Positions 28,555 to 37,779 are shown, counted from the first letter of the stretch. The stretch is 64,000 bases of DNA from Chloroflexota bacterium (GCA_021323915.1 JAJPKB010000256.1:1-64000), one strand, 5' to 3'. Numbers and translations: made by a program. The notes: generated by a model not told the origin, from the letters alone.

Positions 28555-30309
28555 TCAAGGAACGCTCTCGTCGGGCCCGAAGAAGTCCTCGAATGACCTC
28601 GGCTGGGCAGGAGCCGCGCGGGGTCGCTCGTTGTAGAACAGCGGGTGGTCCTGGACGTCGGCCGCCGGCGGCGCTGTTTCGCGCTCTTGCTCGGCGCGGC
28701 GCGACGGGTTGCTGTATTCGACCCAGATCCGGGGCGCGTCCTGATCCTGGCCTCCGTGCGGCGTGTGCCGCTCGCGAACCGAGACGAGGACCGGCGCGTT
28801 GACGCTCTGGCCGACAATAACCGCCTGACCTTTAGAAAGCGCCGGTAACTCGTCGAGAACGTCGCGGCTGGCGCCCTCCACCGCGGCCGCGACGTTTGCC
28901 TGGTCGATCGGGTTGACGATACGCAGCATAAACTGCGTCATGCACTGCGAGAGGACGTCCTGGTCCAGCTTGCCCGGACGCTGACTGATCAGCCCGACGC
29001 CGACCCCGAACTTCCTGCCCTCGGCAAGGATCGTCCGCAGGATCTCGGCACTGACCACGCGCCCGGCGCTCTCACCCGACGGAGCGAAGTGGTGCGCTTC
29101 TTCCAGCAGAACGAAGGCTGGATAAGGCAGGAAAAGCTCGTCCCCGCGATGAACCCGGCCGCGATCGGTGTCCTGGCGCGCCTGGTAGAGGCGCCGAAGC
29201 AGAACCGCGACCACCACCTGCTGCTCGCGCTGATCGACCTCGTCGAGCTGCAGCACCGTACACTGTCCCGGTTGGAAGAGCGCACGCAGGTCCAGGTGGC
29301 GCGTGTCGTCGAGAATCTGGGCGTTCCGGACGAGTTGCTCGATCCGCCATTCCAGGGCGCCGGCGCTGCTCCGAAAGTCGGTCGCGTCGTCCTCGTCCTT
29401 CTTCTGGGCCGCGAACTTCTGAACCTCGCGGATCAGATCGTCGGTCGTCCAGTGGTCGGCCAGTCCGGATTCCTGGCCCTTCCGACGGGACAGCGACCGG
29501 TGGGCGTGGCCGAGCACGTATTCCATCCGGTCGGTCATATCGATCAGATAGCGCAGATCGCCAAGCCGCAGGCTCGAGAACCGTACGCGGATATCCTTGG
29601 GACGGAGCACTCGGACGACCGGCTCGTACCCGTCCGAGGCCCGAAATGCGGGATGGCGCGCCATCTCGGCCAGGGTATCGTATTCGGCGTGGGGATCGAC
29701 GATCAAGACGCAGGCGCGATTGTGCGGCTTCATCAGCTCTTCGATCAACACCGCCGCGAGGTAGCTCTTGCCGGCGCCGGTCGAGGCCACGATCGCGAGG
29801 TGGGTCGAGGTGAAATCACGCGCGGCCAGGACGATCGGGACGGCGTCGATTCCCCGGCTGAGCAGCGAGCCGACGTGCGCCGCGCCGACTTCACCCGGCG
29901 ACCGCTTGTTCAGGATAGATGCGAGCTGCCGATCGGTCGCAAGGTAGATCGACCAGCCGACCCGCGGCGAGATCCGCGGGTTCACGAAGGTGCCGAGGTG
30001 CTCGTCGAAGAAGCCGAGGGTTCGAACGCTGATCTCGAACAGCTCGGCGTCGCCCTGGTAGCCGAACAGGTCAGCCATCGATCGCGGCGCGACCGCCGGA
30101 TCTGCCATGAACTCGTCCGGATACAGACGGACCGGTTGCCGTCCGACGATCCGTCCGTAGATTGGACGACGTTCGAGATCGTCTGGTGCGACGTAATAGA
30201 CGAACTCTCCTGCCTTCAAGGTCTGGTCGACGTCGGGACTGATGAAGACGTATTCGAGGGGAGTCTCGCCCGGCCCTTTGGCCGTGCCGATAGGACTGGC
30301 TTCGTTCAT
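28555..30309 (-). CDS. herA: HerA-like hexameric ATPase/bipolar helicase (HAS-barrel + FtsK/HerA ATPase)
   Basis: LAIVASTGAGKSYLAAVLIEELM (Walker A), CVLIVDPHAEYDTLAEM, FVLLEEAHHFAP (Walker B), ILRTILAEGRKFGVGVGLISQRPGKLDQDVLSQCMTQFMLRI. Start chosen at MNEASPIG. Confidence 0.9.
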   Translation of the reverse strand: MNEASPIGTAKGPGETPLEYVFISPDVDQTLKAGEFVYYVAPDDLERRPIYGRIVGRQPVRLYPDEFMADPAVAPRSMADLFGYQGDAELFEISVRTLGFFDEHLGTFVNPRISPRVGWSIYLATDRQLASILNKRSPGEVGAAHVGSLLSRGIDAVPIVLAARDFTSTHLAIVASTGAGKSYLAAVLIEELMKPHNRACVLIVDPHAEYDTLAEMARHPAFRASDGYEPVVRVLRPKDIRVRFSSLRLGDLRYLIDMTDRMEYVLGHAHRSLSRRKGQESGLADHWTTDDLIREVQKFAAQKKDEDDATDFRSSAGALEWRIEQLVRNAQILDDTRHLDLRALFQPGQCTVLQLDEVDQREQQVVVAVLLRRLYQARQDTDRGRVHRGDELFLPYPAFVLLEEAHHFAPSGESAGRVVSAEILRTILAEGRKFGVGVGLISQRPGKLDQDVLSQCMTQFMLRIVNPIDQANVAAAVEGASRDVLDELPALSKGQAVIVGQSVNAPVLVSVRERHTPHGGQDQDAPRIWVEYSNPSRRAEQERETAPPAADVQDHPLFYNERPRAAPAQPRSFEDFFGPDESVP

Positions 30310-30386
30310 ACTTCGTCTCACTTCCCCGATCCCAACAAACAGGGGTCGACCGCGCTTGGTTTTTCCCGACACCCGTCGGAGCTTGG

Positions 30387-30989
30387 CTATCTCGTTTGGA
30401 CGGCGGCGCGCCAGCGGATGTTCTGCCGGGCGACTTCGAGGCGCCGGTGCTCCTCGGGAAAGCTAGCGGCCAGCCGATCGATAACGCCACAGAGCAAGTC
30501 CGGCAAAGAGGGAAACGGTCGCGCGAGCAGTCGAGGGAAATAGGACAGGCGCAGTCCACGCTCACCGCGGTGGAACGCGATCACCCGATCGTCGGGGAGA
30601 GCGTGTACCTCGGCGTCGACGCTTGCCGCCAAACGAGGCGTGGCCTGATCGTAGATCGGTTGGCCGTCGAGGCGGGTCGCCGACCCGACGATCGCCACGC
30701 CGACGAGGGTCGCGGTTTCCGCGAGGTAATCCGGACTGAACACCGGTAGCTCCCCCGGCGTGCTCAGCCGCGGTCCCATCGTGCCGAACTCCGGATTGAC
30801 GAGCTCGGTGGTGTAGATGATCCCGATCAGCGATTCGGTCTCGTCGATCGGAATCTCCACGAACTGGCCGAAGGCGTGATCCGACGCCGTCGGAGGATGG
30901 GCGATCTCCGCCGGCCCGTACACCTGGACGACGTAGTCAGAGTGATCGCGCGACGCGACGACTCGACCAATCTCCATCTCCATCCCCAC
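30387..30989 (-). CDS. Small HAS-barrel-like protein of the HerA/NurA cluster
   Basis: EIGRVVASRDHSDYVVQVYGP...GQFVEIPIDETESLIGIIYTTELVNPEF resembles the HAS beta-barrel of HerA and ATP synthases; lies between herA and nurA. Confidence 0.65.
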   Translation of the reverse strand: MGMEMEIGRVVASRDHSDYVVQVYGPAEIAHPPTASDHAFGQFVEIPIDETESLIGIIYTTELVNPEFGTMGPRLSTPGELPVFSPDYLAETATLVGVAIVGSATRLDGQPIYDQATPRLAASVDAEVHALPDDRVIAFHRGERGLRLSYFPRLLARPFPSLPDLLCGVIDRLAASFPEEHRRLEVARQNIRWRAAVQTR

Positions 30990-31004
30990 CCCACGCGCTT
31001 GAGC

Positions 31005-32330
31005 TCAGACGCGGCGACGACGCTTGCTCGCCGCCTTGGGAACGATCTGAAGGGCGATTCCCTGCCGGCCGGCGAAATCGTGCAGGATACGGTAGAAGCG
31101 CTCTCGATCGTGGATGCCCAGCACCGCGCAGGCGTCCGCGGTCTCGATGCAGTATGGATAGCCATTTCCGACGATCACCTCGGCTCGGACGACGTCGACG
31201 ACGTAATCGAGCAAACCATCCCGAACGATCCAGCGGGGCACGTCGAGGCGGGCCGGCGGCATGAGCCCGTTTGTCTTCAGGTAGACGAAGCAGATCTCAT
31301 GCGAATAGTCGAGGAGCAGCTCGCCGTTGGGCATGGCGGACAATCGTCGGGCGTCCTCGCGGAGCGCAGGCGTCTCGCCCGCTTCCGTCCGGTTCCCCCG
31401 GGCGGGCGAGACGCCCGCGCTCCCGGGTCGGGCACCCCCAAACGAAGCGAGGTGGTATCGATCCAGGACGTCTCCGCGGGCGCACACCAGGGCGCGTGTT
31501 CGATCGCCCCAGCCCATGCGTTGGGCGAGGAGTCGACTGTCGGGCACCCGCTGGGGGCGTGGCAGATTGCCGATCACCGCGAGGAGCGTCGTCACGTCCT
31601 TGGCGAGCGAGGTATCGATGAACCCGACCAGGGGGATTCTCGTCTCCTCAGACGCCCGGACGAGACGACAGATCGCCTGGATGTAGTGGTCTCCAACATC
31701 CTGCAGGACGCCCGCCGCGAAGCTCACCACCAGGCTGCCGTCGAAAAACGCGACCGGTGGACGCTCGTCCCATCCCCGCTCCGCGAGCAGGATCATCCGC
31801 TCGATCAAGGCGGTTACCTCAAACTCGAAGCGGCGAAGCGCGAGATTTTGATCGGCGCTGCCGAATCCATCTCCAGCCTCGCCGGTCAGCTCGTCCGGGT
31901 GAATCACCTCGAACCGAACGTCCTTGACGTAGGCGCGGTCTTCCCGATGCGGGTTCTCGAACCAGGCGACCTGAACCGCCGCGACCGGTAGCGAATAGTC
32001 CTTGGTGGGCTTGATCTCGCTGCCATCCACCGCGACGGTCGTGACGTTGGCGATTCGGTCGAGCGCCCATTGTCGGGCGGCACGGTGATTGTCGAGCCGT
32101 CCGTCGAACGGGATGAAGAAGCCGGTGCGCTCCTGCCATTCTTCGCTTGGCGTCGCACCAGGGTGGGAGACGTCGGCGACCAGCGATTCGAGCTCGTCGG
32201 CGTCGAGCCGATCGAGGCGAGCCAACGCCCGCTCGAACCGACGGAAGGCAGCCGACTCATTCTCGGCGAACGCGCGAAACCGATCTGCGCTCGCCTCGAG
32301 CTGCTGATTTACCCGAGCCGTATACAGCAT
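31005..32330 (-). CDS. nurA: NurA-domain nuclease with an in-frame repeat-derived insertion
   Basis: VTTVAVDGSEIKPTKDYSLPVAAVQVAWF (DGS motif), VAFFDGSLVV, VGFIDTSLAKDV; position beside HerA/Rad50/Mre11. Confidence 0.85.
   Translation of the reverse strand: MLYTARVNQQLEASADRFRAFAENESAAFRRFERALARLDRLDADELESLVADVSHPGATPSEEWQERTGFFIPFDGRLDNHRAARQWALDRIANVTTVAVDGSEIKPTKDYSLPVAAVQVAWFENPHREDRAYVKDVRFEVIHPDELTGEAGDGFGSADQNLALRRFEFEVTALIERMILLAERGWDERPPVAFFDGSLVVSFAAGVLQDVGDHYIQAICRLVRASEETRIPLVGFIDTSLAKDVTTLLAVIGNLPRPQRVPDSRLLAQRMGWGDRTRALVCARGDVLDRYHLASFGGARPGSAGVSPARGNRTEAGETPALREDARRLSAMPNGELLLDYSHEICFVYLKTNGLMPPARLDVPRWIVRDGLLDYVVDVVRAEVIVGNGYPYCIETADACAVLGIHDRERFYRILHDFAGRQGIALQIVPKAASKRRRRV
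31361..31423. repeat. REP-like inverted-repeat element inside the nurA coding sequence
   Basis: ggagcgcaggcgtctcgcccgc (31361-31382) versus gcgggcgagacgcccgcgctcc (31402-31423): 21/22 complementary, 19-nt loop. On the nurA strand it encodes GSAGVSPARGNRTEAGETPALRE. Confidence 0.8.
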
Positions 32331-32332
32331 GC

Positions 32333-35300
32333 TCAGCTCTGATCGAGCACGCGCGAGCGACCGTTCTCTCGGCCGATCCGAATCACGTGTCCGAACAATC
32401 CATCGAAGGTGTCGTCGTGGCTGATCACGACGAGCTGGTCGAAGCCCTGAAGACGCTGGACCTGATCGCCCAGATTCGCCCGTCGCTCCTGATCGAGGTG
32501 GGCGGTCGGCTCGTCCAGAAAGGCGATGCGGATGTTGCTCAAATCACGAAGGATCGCCAGGCGAACGGCCAGAGCGGCTGCCATCTGCTCGCCGCCGGAA
32601 AGCTGGGCGAAGCCGCGCGTCTCGCCTCCCCGTCGGGTGACGATCTCGTAGCTGGTCGTCCACTCCAGCTCGATGCCGGCTTGGTTCAGGATCTCGGCGT
32701 TGATCCGGGTGGCCATGCGGCTGATCCGGGCGAGGAGCTGACGCGTGATCTCCGGTCCGGCCGCGCGAATCGATTTACGGAGCGCGTCCGCGAGCTGGCG
32801 CTCGTCGTCGATCCGTTCGAGCTTGCGACGGTGCTCTTCCAGCTCCAGCTCGATCCGCCGCGCGTCCTCGATCTCGCGCTCCAGGTCCTCCTGCTTTTTT
32901 TCTTCCTCGGTGATGCGCCCCTGGGTAACTCCGATTGCGTGGTCCAATTCGCCAAGGCGCTGACGCGCTTGCTTCTGGGCGTCCTGGTCGTAGCTCGCGG
33001 CGGCGGAGTCGGCGACCTCACGGCAGCGTTCGGCCTCGCGCCGTGCTTCGGCCGCACTTGCCTCCGCGCTGGCGAGGGCGGTTTCGCGATCCGTCAACGT
33101 CGCGGCGAGCGGGGACGCGGCGACGAACTCGTCGTGGTCGGACCGGCACCGGTCGCGACTGCCGCGAAGCTCCTCGAGTCGACGGTCGAGATCCTGGAAC
33201 GGCACGAGCGCCTGATCGGCGCTCGCCAGGCGTGCTGCCGCGCGTTCTTGCTCGGCGATCGCTTCCTGCCGCCTGGCGCGAAGCGGTCCTAGCTTCGTGG
33301 CTTCCCGATCCAGGTTGGAGGCGCGCTCGCGCGGGCTGTTCAGAGCGTTCAACGCCGTGACCGCGGCTGCCAGATCGGCGACGGCCGGCGTGAGGGCCTC
33401 GATCCGGGCCCGGGCTTCGCGTTGCTCCTGCTCCAGCGTCTGTTGATCCCGTCGCGCCTCGGCGACCCCGCTTCGGAGCTCGGACAGGCGAGAGACCTCC
33501 TGGGCCGCGCGCTGCGCCTCCTCGAGGAGACGCTGTGCCGCCAGCGCCGTTCTCTCTACCTCGGTGCGCTCGCTGGCGAGCCGCGCGGCGGCGCGGAGCT
33601 TTTCTCGGTCATCGTCCAGGCGGCCGAGGTCGTCGGCCAGGTCTTGCTCCAGGCGCGAACGCTCGGCGCGAAGCCGCGGCAACGCCGCGATTCGGTCCCG
33701 GGCATCGCGGGCCACGCTCAGCTTTCGCTCCAGAGTTTGGAGGCGATGGTTGAGTCGCTCGACCTCGATCTGCCAGCGTTCAATCTCGCCGTCGAAGTAG
33801 GTCTCCAGGGTCACGCCCGGGCGAAGGTTTCGACAGGCCTCGTGAAGGAACGGGCAGAGACCGCCCCCGACTTGTTCGCGTGTCGCTTTCGAGTGCCCCA
33901 GTTGGGCGCTCGCCGCGGCGCGACCATCGGAGACCTCCCGGTGGGCGGCTTCCACGCTGGCGAGCTCGGCCACGTCCGCTTCGAGCGCCGCGAGGGCGGC
34001 GATGTCACGGTCGAGCTCGGCCGCCCGTTTCTGCCCGGCCTCGACCCTCCGCTGGGTCTGGGCGATTGACTGGCGGAGCGCCCTGACCTCTCCTTCGGCG
34101 CGGTTGGCCTCGGCGAGCCTGGCGGCGGCATGATCGTTTCCAAGACGGCGGGCCGGAAGCTCGTCCGCGATGGAATGAAGGGCCAGCGCGTCGGCGACGG
34201 CCTTCTCGGACAGTTCCACGCGGCGTTGGGCCCGCTTCAGCTGATCCTCCAGAGTGGGCAGTCGCTTGCGAATCTGGTCGAATTCCGCCTTCGCGTCGCG
34301 CGCCAACTGGAGGCGGCGCTCCGCCGCCTCCTGCTCCGGGATCTTCCGGCGCAGCTCGGCCGCCTCGCTGGCCGCCTGCTCGGCGCGCTCGATCTCGTCG
34401 TCGAGACGGCCGACGCGGTCGGTCGCCGACTGCAACGCGCGCTCGGCCGCGTGGCGCAGGTCGACCAGCTCGTCCCGGCGTTTTTGATCCGCTTCGAGCA
34501 GCAGCAGCTTCTCGGTCACCTCCACGTACCGGTCGTGGCTTGCTCGGGTCCGCGCGCAAGTATTGGCGGCGGCGAGGGCGCGCTGACGCTCCGCCTCGGT
34601 TCGCTCGAGGATCGCGTTGGCGGTCCGCAGGCGCTCCGCGGCGAGATCAAGCGCGGCCCGCGCGGCTTGCCAGGCCTGCTCGGCTCGCCCCAGGTCTTCG
34701 ATCTCTCGCGCGCACGCCGCCCGCTCGGCGACGTGCCGCTGGAGCTCTTTCACCAGGGCGAAGATTCGGTCGCGGACCTCTTCCCGCTGGGATTCCTTGG
34801 TGATTCGCGCCTGAGCGAGCGGCTCCAGCCCGGCGATCGCGATCTCGGCCTGGTGCTGCTCTTCGTCGAGGGCGCTTTCGAGCGCCGCGAGCTTGCGGTA
34901 AGCGTCCTCGTACTCCGCGACGCGAAGCAGTCGATCGAACTTCGAGCGTCGCTCCTGGGCGGCCTCGAGGAATACCGCGGTCAGGGTGCCCTGGGGCGGA
35001 CCAACCGAGTCGAGAAACAACGACCGCAGGTCGACCTCCGCGTCGAGGCGAAGATGGGTGTGCAGCCAGCTTCGTACCTCGGCCTCGCCCCGGGCGACAG
35101 TTTGAGAGATATCCGGATCGAACACCTGCTGCGACGACGGCTTTCCGACTCGTCGGACGACCTCGTAGGTGCGACCGTCGAGGCGGGACTCGACGACGAC
35201 GACGATCGTCCCGCTGGACTGGCCTTCGCGGACGAAATCCTCCTGCCGATAAGGAAGGTGCTGGAACAGGACGGAGCCGATGGCCTCGAGGACGGTCGAC

Positions 35301-35413
35301 TTGCCGGCGCCGTTGGCCCCGCAGATCGCGTTGACGCCGGTCGTGAGCCGAATCACCTCGGCCGGGCTTCCGTAGGACTTGACGTTTTCCAGGCGAACTT
35401 CGCGAACGATCAT
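32333..35413 (-). CDS. Rad50/SbcC-like SMC-family ATPase
   Basis: VNAICGANGAGKSTVLEAIGSVLF (Walker A), about 700 aa of coiled coil, ABC signature AQLSGGEQMAAALAVRLAI, Walker B IRIAFLDEPTAHLD; hook-like CPFLHEAC mid-protein. Confidence 0.92.
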   Translation of the reverse strand: MIVREVRLENVKSYGSPAEVIRLTTGVNAICGANGAGKSTVLEAIGSVLFQHLPYRQEDFVREGQSSGTIVVVVESRLDGRTYEVVRRVGKPSSQQVFDPDISQTVARGEAEVRSWLHTHLRLDAEVDLRSLFLDSVGPPQGTLTAVFLEAAQERRSKFDRLLRVAEYEDAYRKLAALESALDEEQHQAEIAIAGLEPLAQARITKESQREEVRDRIFALVKELQRHVAERAACAREIEDLGRAEQAWQAARAALDLAAERLRTANAILERTEAERQRALAAANTCARTRASHDRYVEVTEKLLLLEADQKRRDELVDLRHAAERALQSATDRVGRLDDEIERAEQAASEAAELRRKIPEQEAAERRLQLARDAKAEFDQIRKRLPTLEDQLKRAQRRVELSEKAVADALALHSIADELPARRLGNDHAAARLAEANRAEGEVRALRQSIAQTQRRVEAGQKRAAELDRDIAALAALEADVAELASVEAAHREVSDGRAAASAQLGHSKATREQVGGGLCPFLHEACRNLRPGVTLETYFDGEIERWQIEVERLNHRLQTLERKLSVARDARDRIAALPRLRAERSRLEQDLADDLGRLDDDREKLRAAARLASERTEVERTALAAQRLLEEAQRAAQEVSRLSELRSGVAEARRDQQTLEQEQREARARIEALTPAVADLAAAVTALNALNSPRERASNLDREATKLGPLRARRQEAIAEQERAAARLASADQALVPFQDLDRRLEELRGSRDRCRSDHDEFVAASPLAATLTDRETALASAEASAAEARREAERCREVADSAAASYDQDAQKQARQRLGELDHAIGVTQGRITEEEKKQEDLEREIEDARRIELELEEHRRKLERIDDERQLADALRKSIRAAGPEITRQLLARISRMATRINAEILNQAGIELEWTTSYEIVTRRGGETRGFAQLSGGEQMAAALAVRLAILRDLSNIRIAFLDEPTAHLDQERRANLGDQVQRLQGFDQLVVISHDDTFDGLFGHVIRIGRENGRSRVLDQS

Positions 35414-36738
35414 CGTTCGATGCCCACCGGTCCTTCGACCGGCGGGATTACGCCGGCCAGACCATCGATCCGGTCCAGGGAATCACGGAGCGCCTCGAGA
35501 AGCCGCGGCCCGTCTTCGCCTCGCAGGGCGCGCTCTTTCAGATCGAGCGCGAGGGTGGCGAGCTGATTCGCGTAGGGCGCGTACCGCTCGTCGCTGGCGA
35601 GTCGATCCCGCAGCACGGAACGCTCGAGGAACGCGCGGTCGATCGGCTCGTCGTCGTCAGCGCCCTCGGTCGCGAAGTCCCGCGGGTCGTATTCTTCGCG
35701 GATCTGCACCACCAGCGGATCGAAGTTTTCGCGACAGGCATCCTCCAGCTGATTGATCGGAAGGGCCTCCTGGCCGAACCGAAGCCGGCCGCGCATGGTG
35801 ACGAAGACGACCGGTCGCTGGTCTGCCAGCAGCCGCGCTCGCTCGCGCTCCAGCCGCTCGAAGCACCCTCGAAGCAATGCACGTGGGCTCTCGTACTGAT
35901 CCACGTTGAGCTGAACGACCACAAACGGACGGCGCGGCACGTCGATCAGCCGAAAGGTCACCGGATGGGGCTGGCTGGTGTCGACCTCCACGTGCAGCAG
36001 GCCGCGATCCCAGGACCATTCGTTGAGCGCCCAGGTTTCGAGGCTTCCTCCGTTATAGGCGAGGTTCGAGGTGGTGAAGTGCTTGTGCAGGTGACCCAGG
36101 GCAAGGTAATCAACCGTGCCCCTCAGCGGCTCGATCGAATTGGCGGTCAGCTCGGCGTTGACGCGGGGGACGATGCCCTCGATGCCGGCGTGGAGCACCA
36201 GAATCGTGAACGCGCCGTCGTTGCCGAACTCCTCGAGGCGAGGCTGAAGCTCGCGCAGGACTCGCTCGGTGGACGCGCCCAGGTACCGCACGCCGACGAT
36301 CCGGCAGCCACTCCACTCGACGTAGCTGCCGTGGTGCTTGCCGCGCTCGACCGGCCGAAGCCGGACGCCGTCCGGTCCGGTCAGCACGTCGAGGTGGGTA
36401 AGCAAACCCTGATCGGCGAAGCTGTCGAGCCAGCTTTTCGCCTCGCCGTAGCGGGTGCGGTCGTGGTTGCCCTGGATATCGACGATGGGCACGCCGGCCT
36501 CGCGCAGCATCGACAGGCCGGCGTGTGCCTGATCGAAGGTCACCGGGTTGATCGTGAATCGATTGAAGAGATCGCCTGCGCAGATCGCGAAGTCGGGCCG
36601 AGCGTTCGCGACGTACTCACAGGCGAAGAGCCAGGCGCGACCAAAATCGTTGAGGCGCTCCGGGCAGTCGTACTGCTGGGTGCCGAGATGAACGTCTCCA
36701 AAATGAACGAAGGAGCACCGCACGACCGAGCTCTCCAT
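35410..36738 (-). CDS. Mre11/SbcD-like DNA repair exonuclease (metallophosphoesterase)
   Basis: FVHFGDVHLGTQQYD, AICAGDLFN, IVDIQGNHDRTRYG, LVLHAGIEG, LALGHLHKHF. Start chosen at MESSVVR; stop overlaps the rad50-like start by 4 nt. Confidence 0.92.
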   Translation of the reverse strand: MESSVVRCSFVHFGDVHLGTQQYDCPERLNDFGRAWLFACEYVANARPDFAICAGDLFNRFTINPVTFDQAHAGLSMLREAGVPIVDIQGNHDRTRYGEAKSWLDSFADQGLLTHLDVLTGPDGVRLRPVERGKHHGSYVEWSGCRIVGVRYLGASTERVLRELQPRLEEFGNDGAFTILVLHAGIEGIVPRVNAELTANSIEPLRGTVDYLALGHLHKHFTTSNLAYNGGSLETWALNEWSWDRGLLHVEVDTSQPHPVTFRLIDVPRRPFVVVQLNVDQYESPRALLRGCFERLERERARLLADQRPVVFVTMRGRLRFGQEALPINQLEDACRENFDPLVVQIREEYDPRDFATEGADDDEPIDRAFLERSVLRDRLASDERYAPYANQLATLALDLKERALRGEDGPRLLEALRDSLDRIDGLAGVIPPVEGPVGIER

Positions 36739-36774
36739 TGCCAACCGGTTAGAACGGACCTTTCGACTAGCGGT

Positions 36775-36780
36775 ATTATA
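36775..36780 (-). promoter_or_regulatory. Putative -10 box (TATAAT) for the mre11-rad50-nurA-HAS-herA cluster
   Basis: Minus-strand gcgcTATAATaccgc upstream of the mre11-like start; same GCGCTATAAT context as 11021-11026. Confidence 0.4.
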
Positions 36781-36826
36781 GCGCACTACCGTTCGACGGG
36801 TACCGACGAACGCCGCATCGGTGCGT

Positions 36827-36832
36827 TATAAT
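36827..36832 (+). promoter_or_regulatory. Putative -10 box (TATAAT) for the ROK kinase gene
   Basis: gcgtTATAATtggcg 27 nt before the ATG at 36859. Confidence 0.4.
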
Positions 36833-36858
36833 TGGCGAAGAGTCAGGTCGAGCAGGGT

Positions 36859-37779
36859 ATGCGGTTGACGAACAGACTGATATACGGGGCGGTGGAAGGC
36901 GGCGGCACCAAGTTCGTGTGCATGGTCGGAACCGGACCCGCCGACGTCGTGGACGAAGTCACGATACCGACGACCAGTCCCACCGAGACGATCGGCGCGG
37001 TCATCGAGTTCCTGGCCAGAAAGCGGTCGGGGGTTGAGCTCGCCGCGGTCGGCGTCGCGACCTTCGGGCCGATCGGGCTGGATCCCGAATCCGATACCTA
37101 CGGCTGCGTTTTGAAGACGACCAAGGTGGAATGGTCCGGAGCCAGAATCCTTTCGCCAATCGGCCGTCGCCTCGGCGTTCCGATCGGCTGGGATACCGAC
37201 GTGAACGGCGCCATTCTCGGGGAAGCGCGATGGGGCGCTGCCCGGGGCGTCGACCCTGCTCTGTACCTGACGATCGGCACCGGAATTGGCGGAGGCGCGC
37301 TGGTGAACGGCTCGACGATCCACGGCCTCCTTCACCCCGAGATGGGCCACGTCCCCGTCCCCGTGTTACCGGGCGACCCATTTCCGGGGATTTGCTCGTT
37401 CCACGGCCACTGTCTGGAAGGCGTGGCGTCGGGCCCGGCCCTCGCGGCGCGTCTAGGACGCCCGGTCGAGGAGATCCCGTCCGACGATCCGGCCTGGGAT
37501 CTCGAGGCGCGCTATCTCGCGTACGGAATCAGCGGGCTGGTGCTGGCGCTTTCGCCAAAGCGGGTCGTCCTGGGTGGCGGAGTGATGAAGCAGGCGCGCC
37601 TGCTTCCGAAGGTGCGACGTGCCTTCGTCGACGTGCTCAACGGCTACGTCGACGTGCCGGACATCGTCGAGCACGTCGACGACTATCTGGTGCTATCGGC
37701 GCTCGACCAGCGCGCCGGTCTGTACGGCGCGCTGGTACTTGCCGAGCGAGCGCTGGCCGCCCCAAAGCGAGGTTTGTGA
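36859..37779 (+). CDS. ROK family sugar kinase (fructokinase-like)
   Basis: YGAVEGGGTKFVCMVG, LTIGTGIGGGALVNGSTIHGLLHPEMGHVPV, CSFHGHCLEGVASGPALAAR. Confidence 0.9.
   Translation: MRLTNRLIYGAVEGGGTKFVCMVGTGPADVVDEVTIPTTSPTETIGAVIEFLARKRSGVELAAVGVATFGPIGLDPESDTYGCVLKTTKVEWSGARILSPIGRRLGVPIGWDTDVNGAILGEARWGAARGVDPALYLTIGTGIGGGALVNGSTIHGLLHPEMGHVPVPVLPGDPFPGICSFHGHCLEGVASGPALAARLGRPVEEIPSDDPAWDLEARYLAYGISGLVLALSPKRVVLGGGVMKQARLLPKVRRAFVDVLNGYVDVPDIVEHVDDYLVLSALDQRAGLYGALVLAERALAAPKRGL

Noticed and set aside
29089-30543. 484-aa plus-strand ORF
   Set aside because: Antisense to herA and the HAS-barrel gene; repetitive charged composition without domains.
34130-35566. 478-aa plus-strand ORF
   Set aside because: Antisense to the Rad50-like and Mre11-like genes; its leucine/arginine richness mirrors the coiled coil on the other strand.
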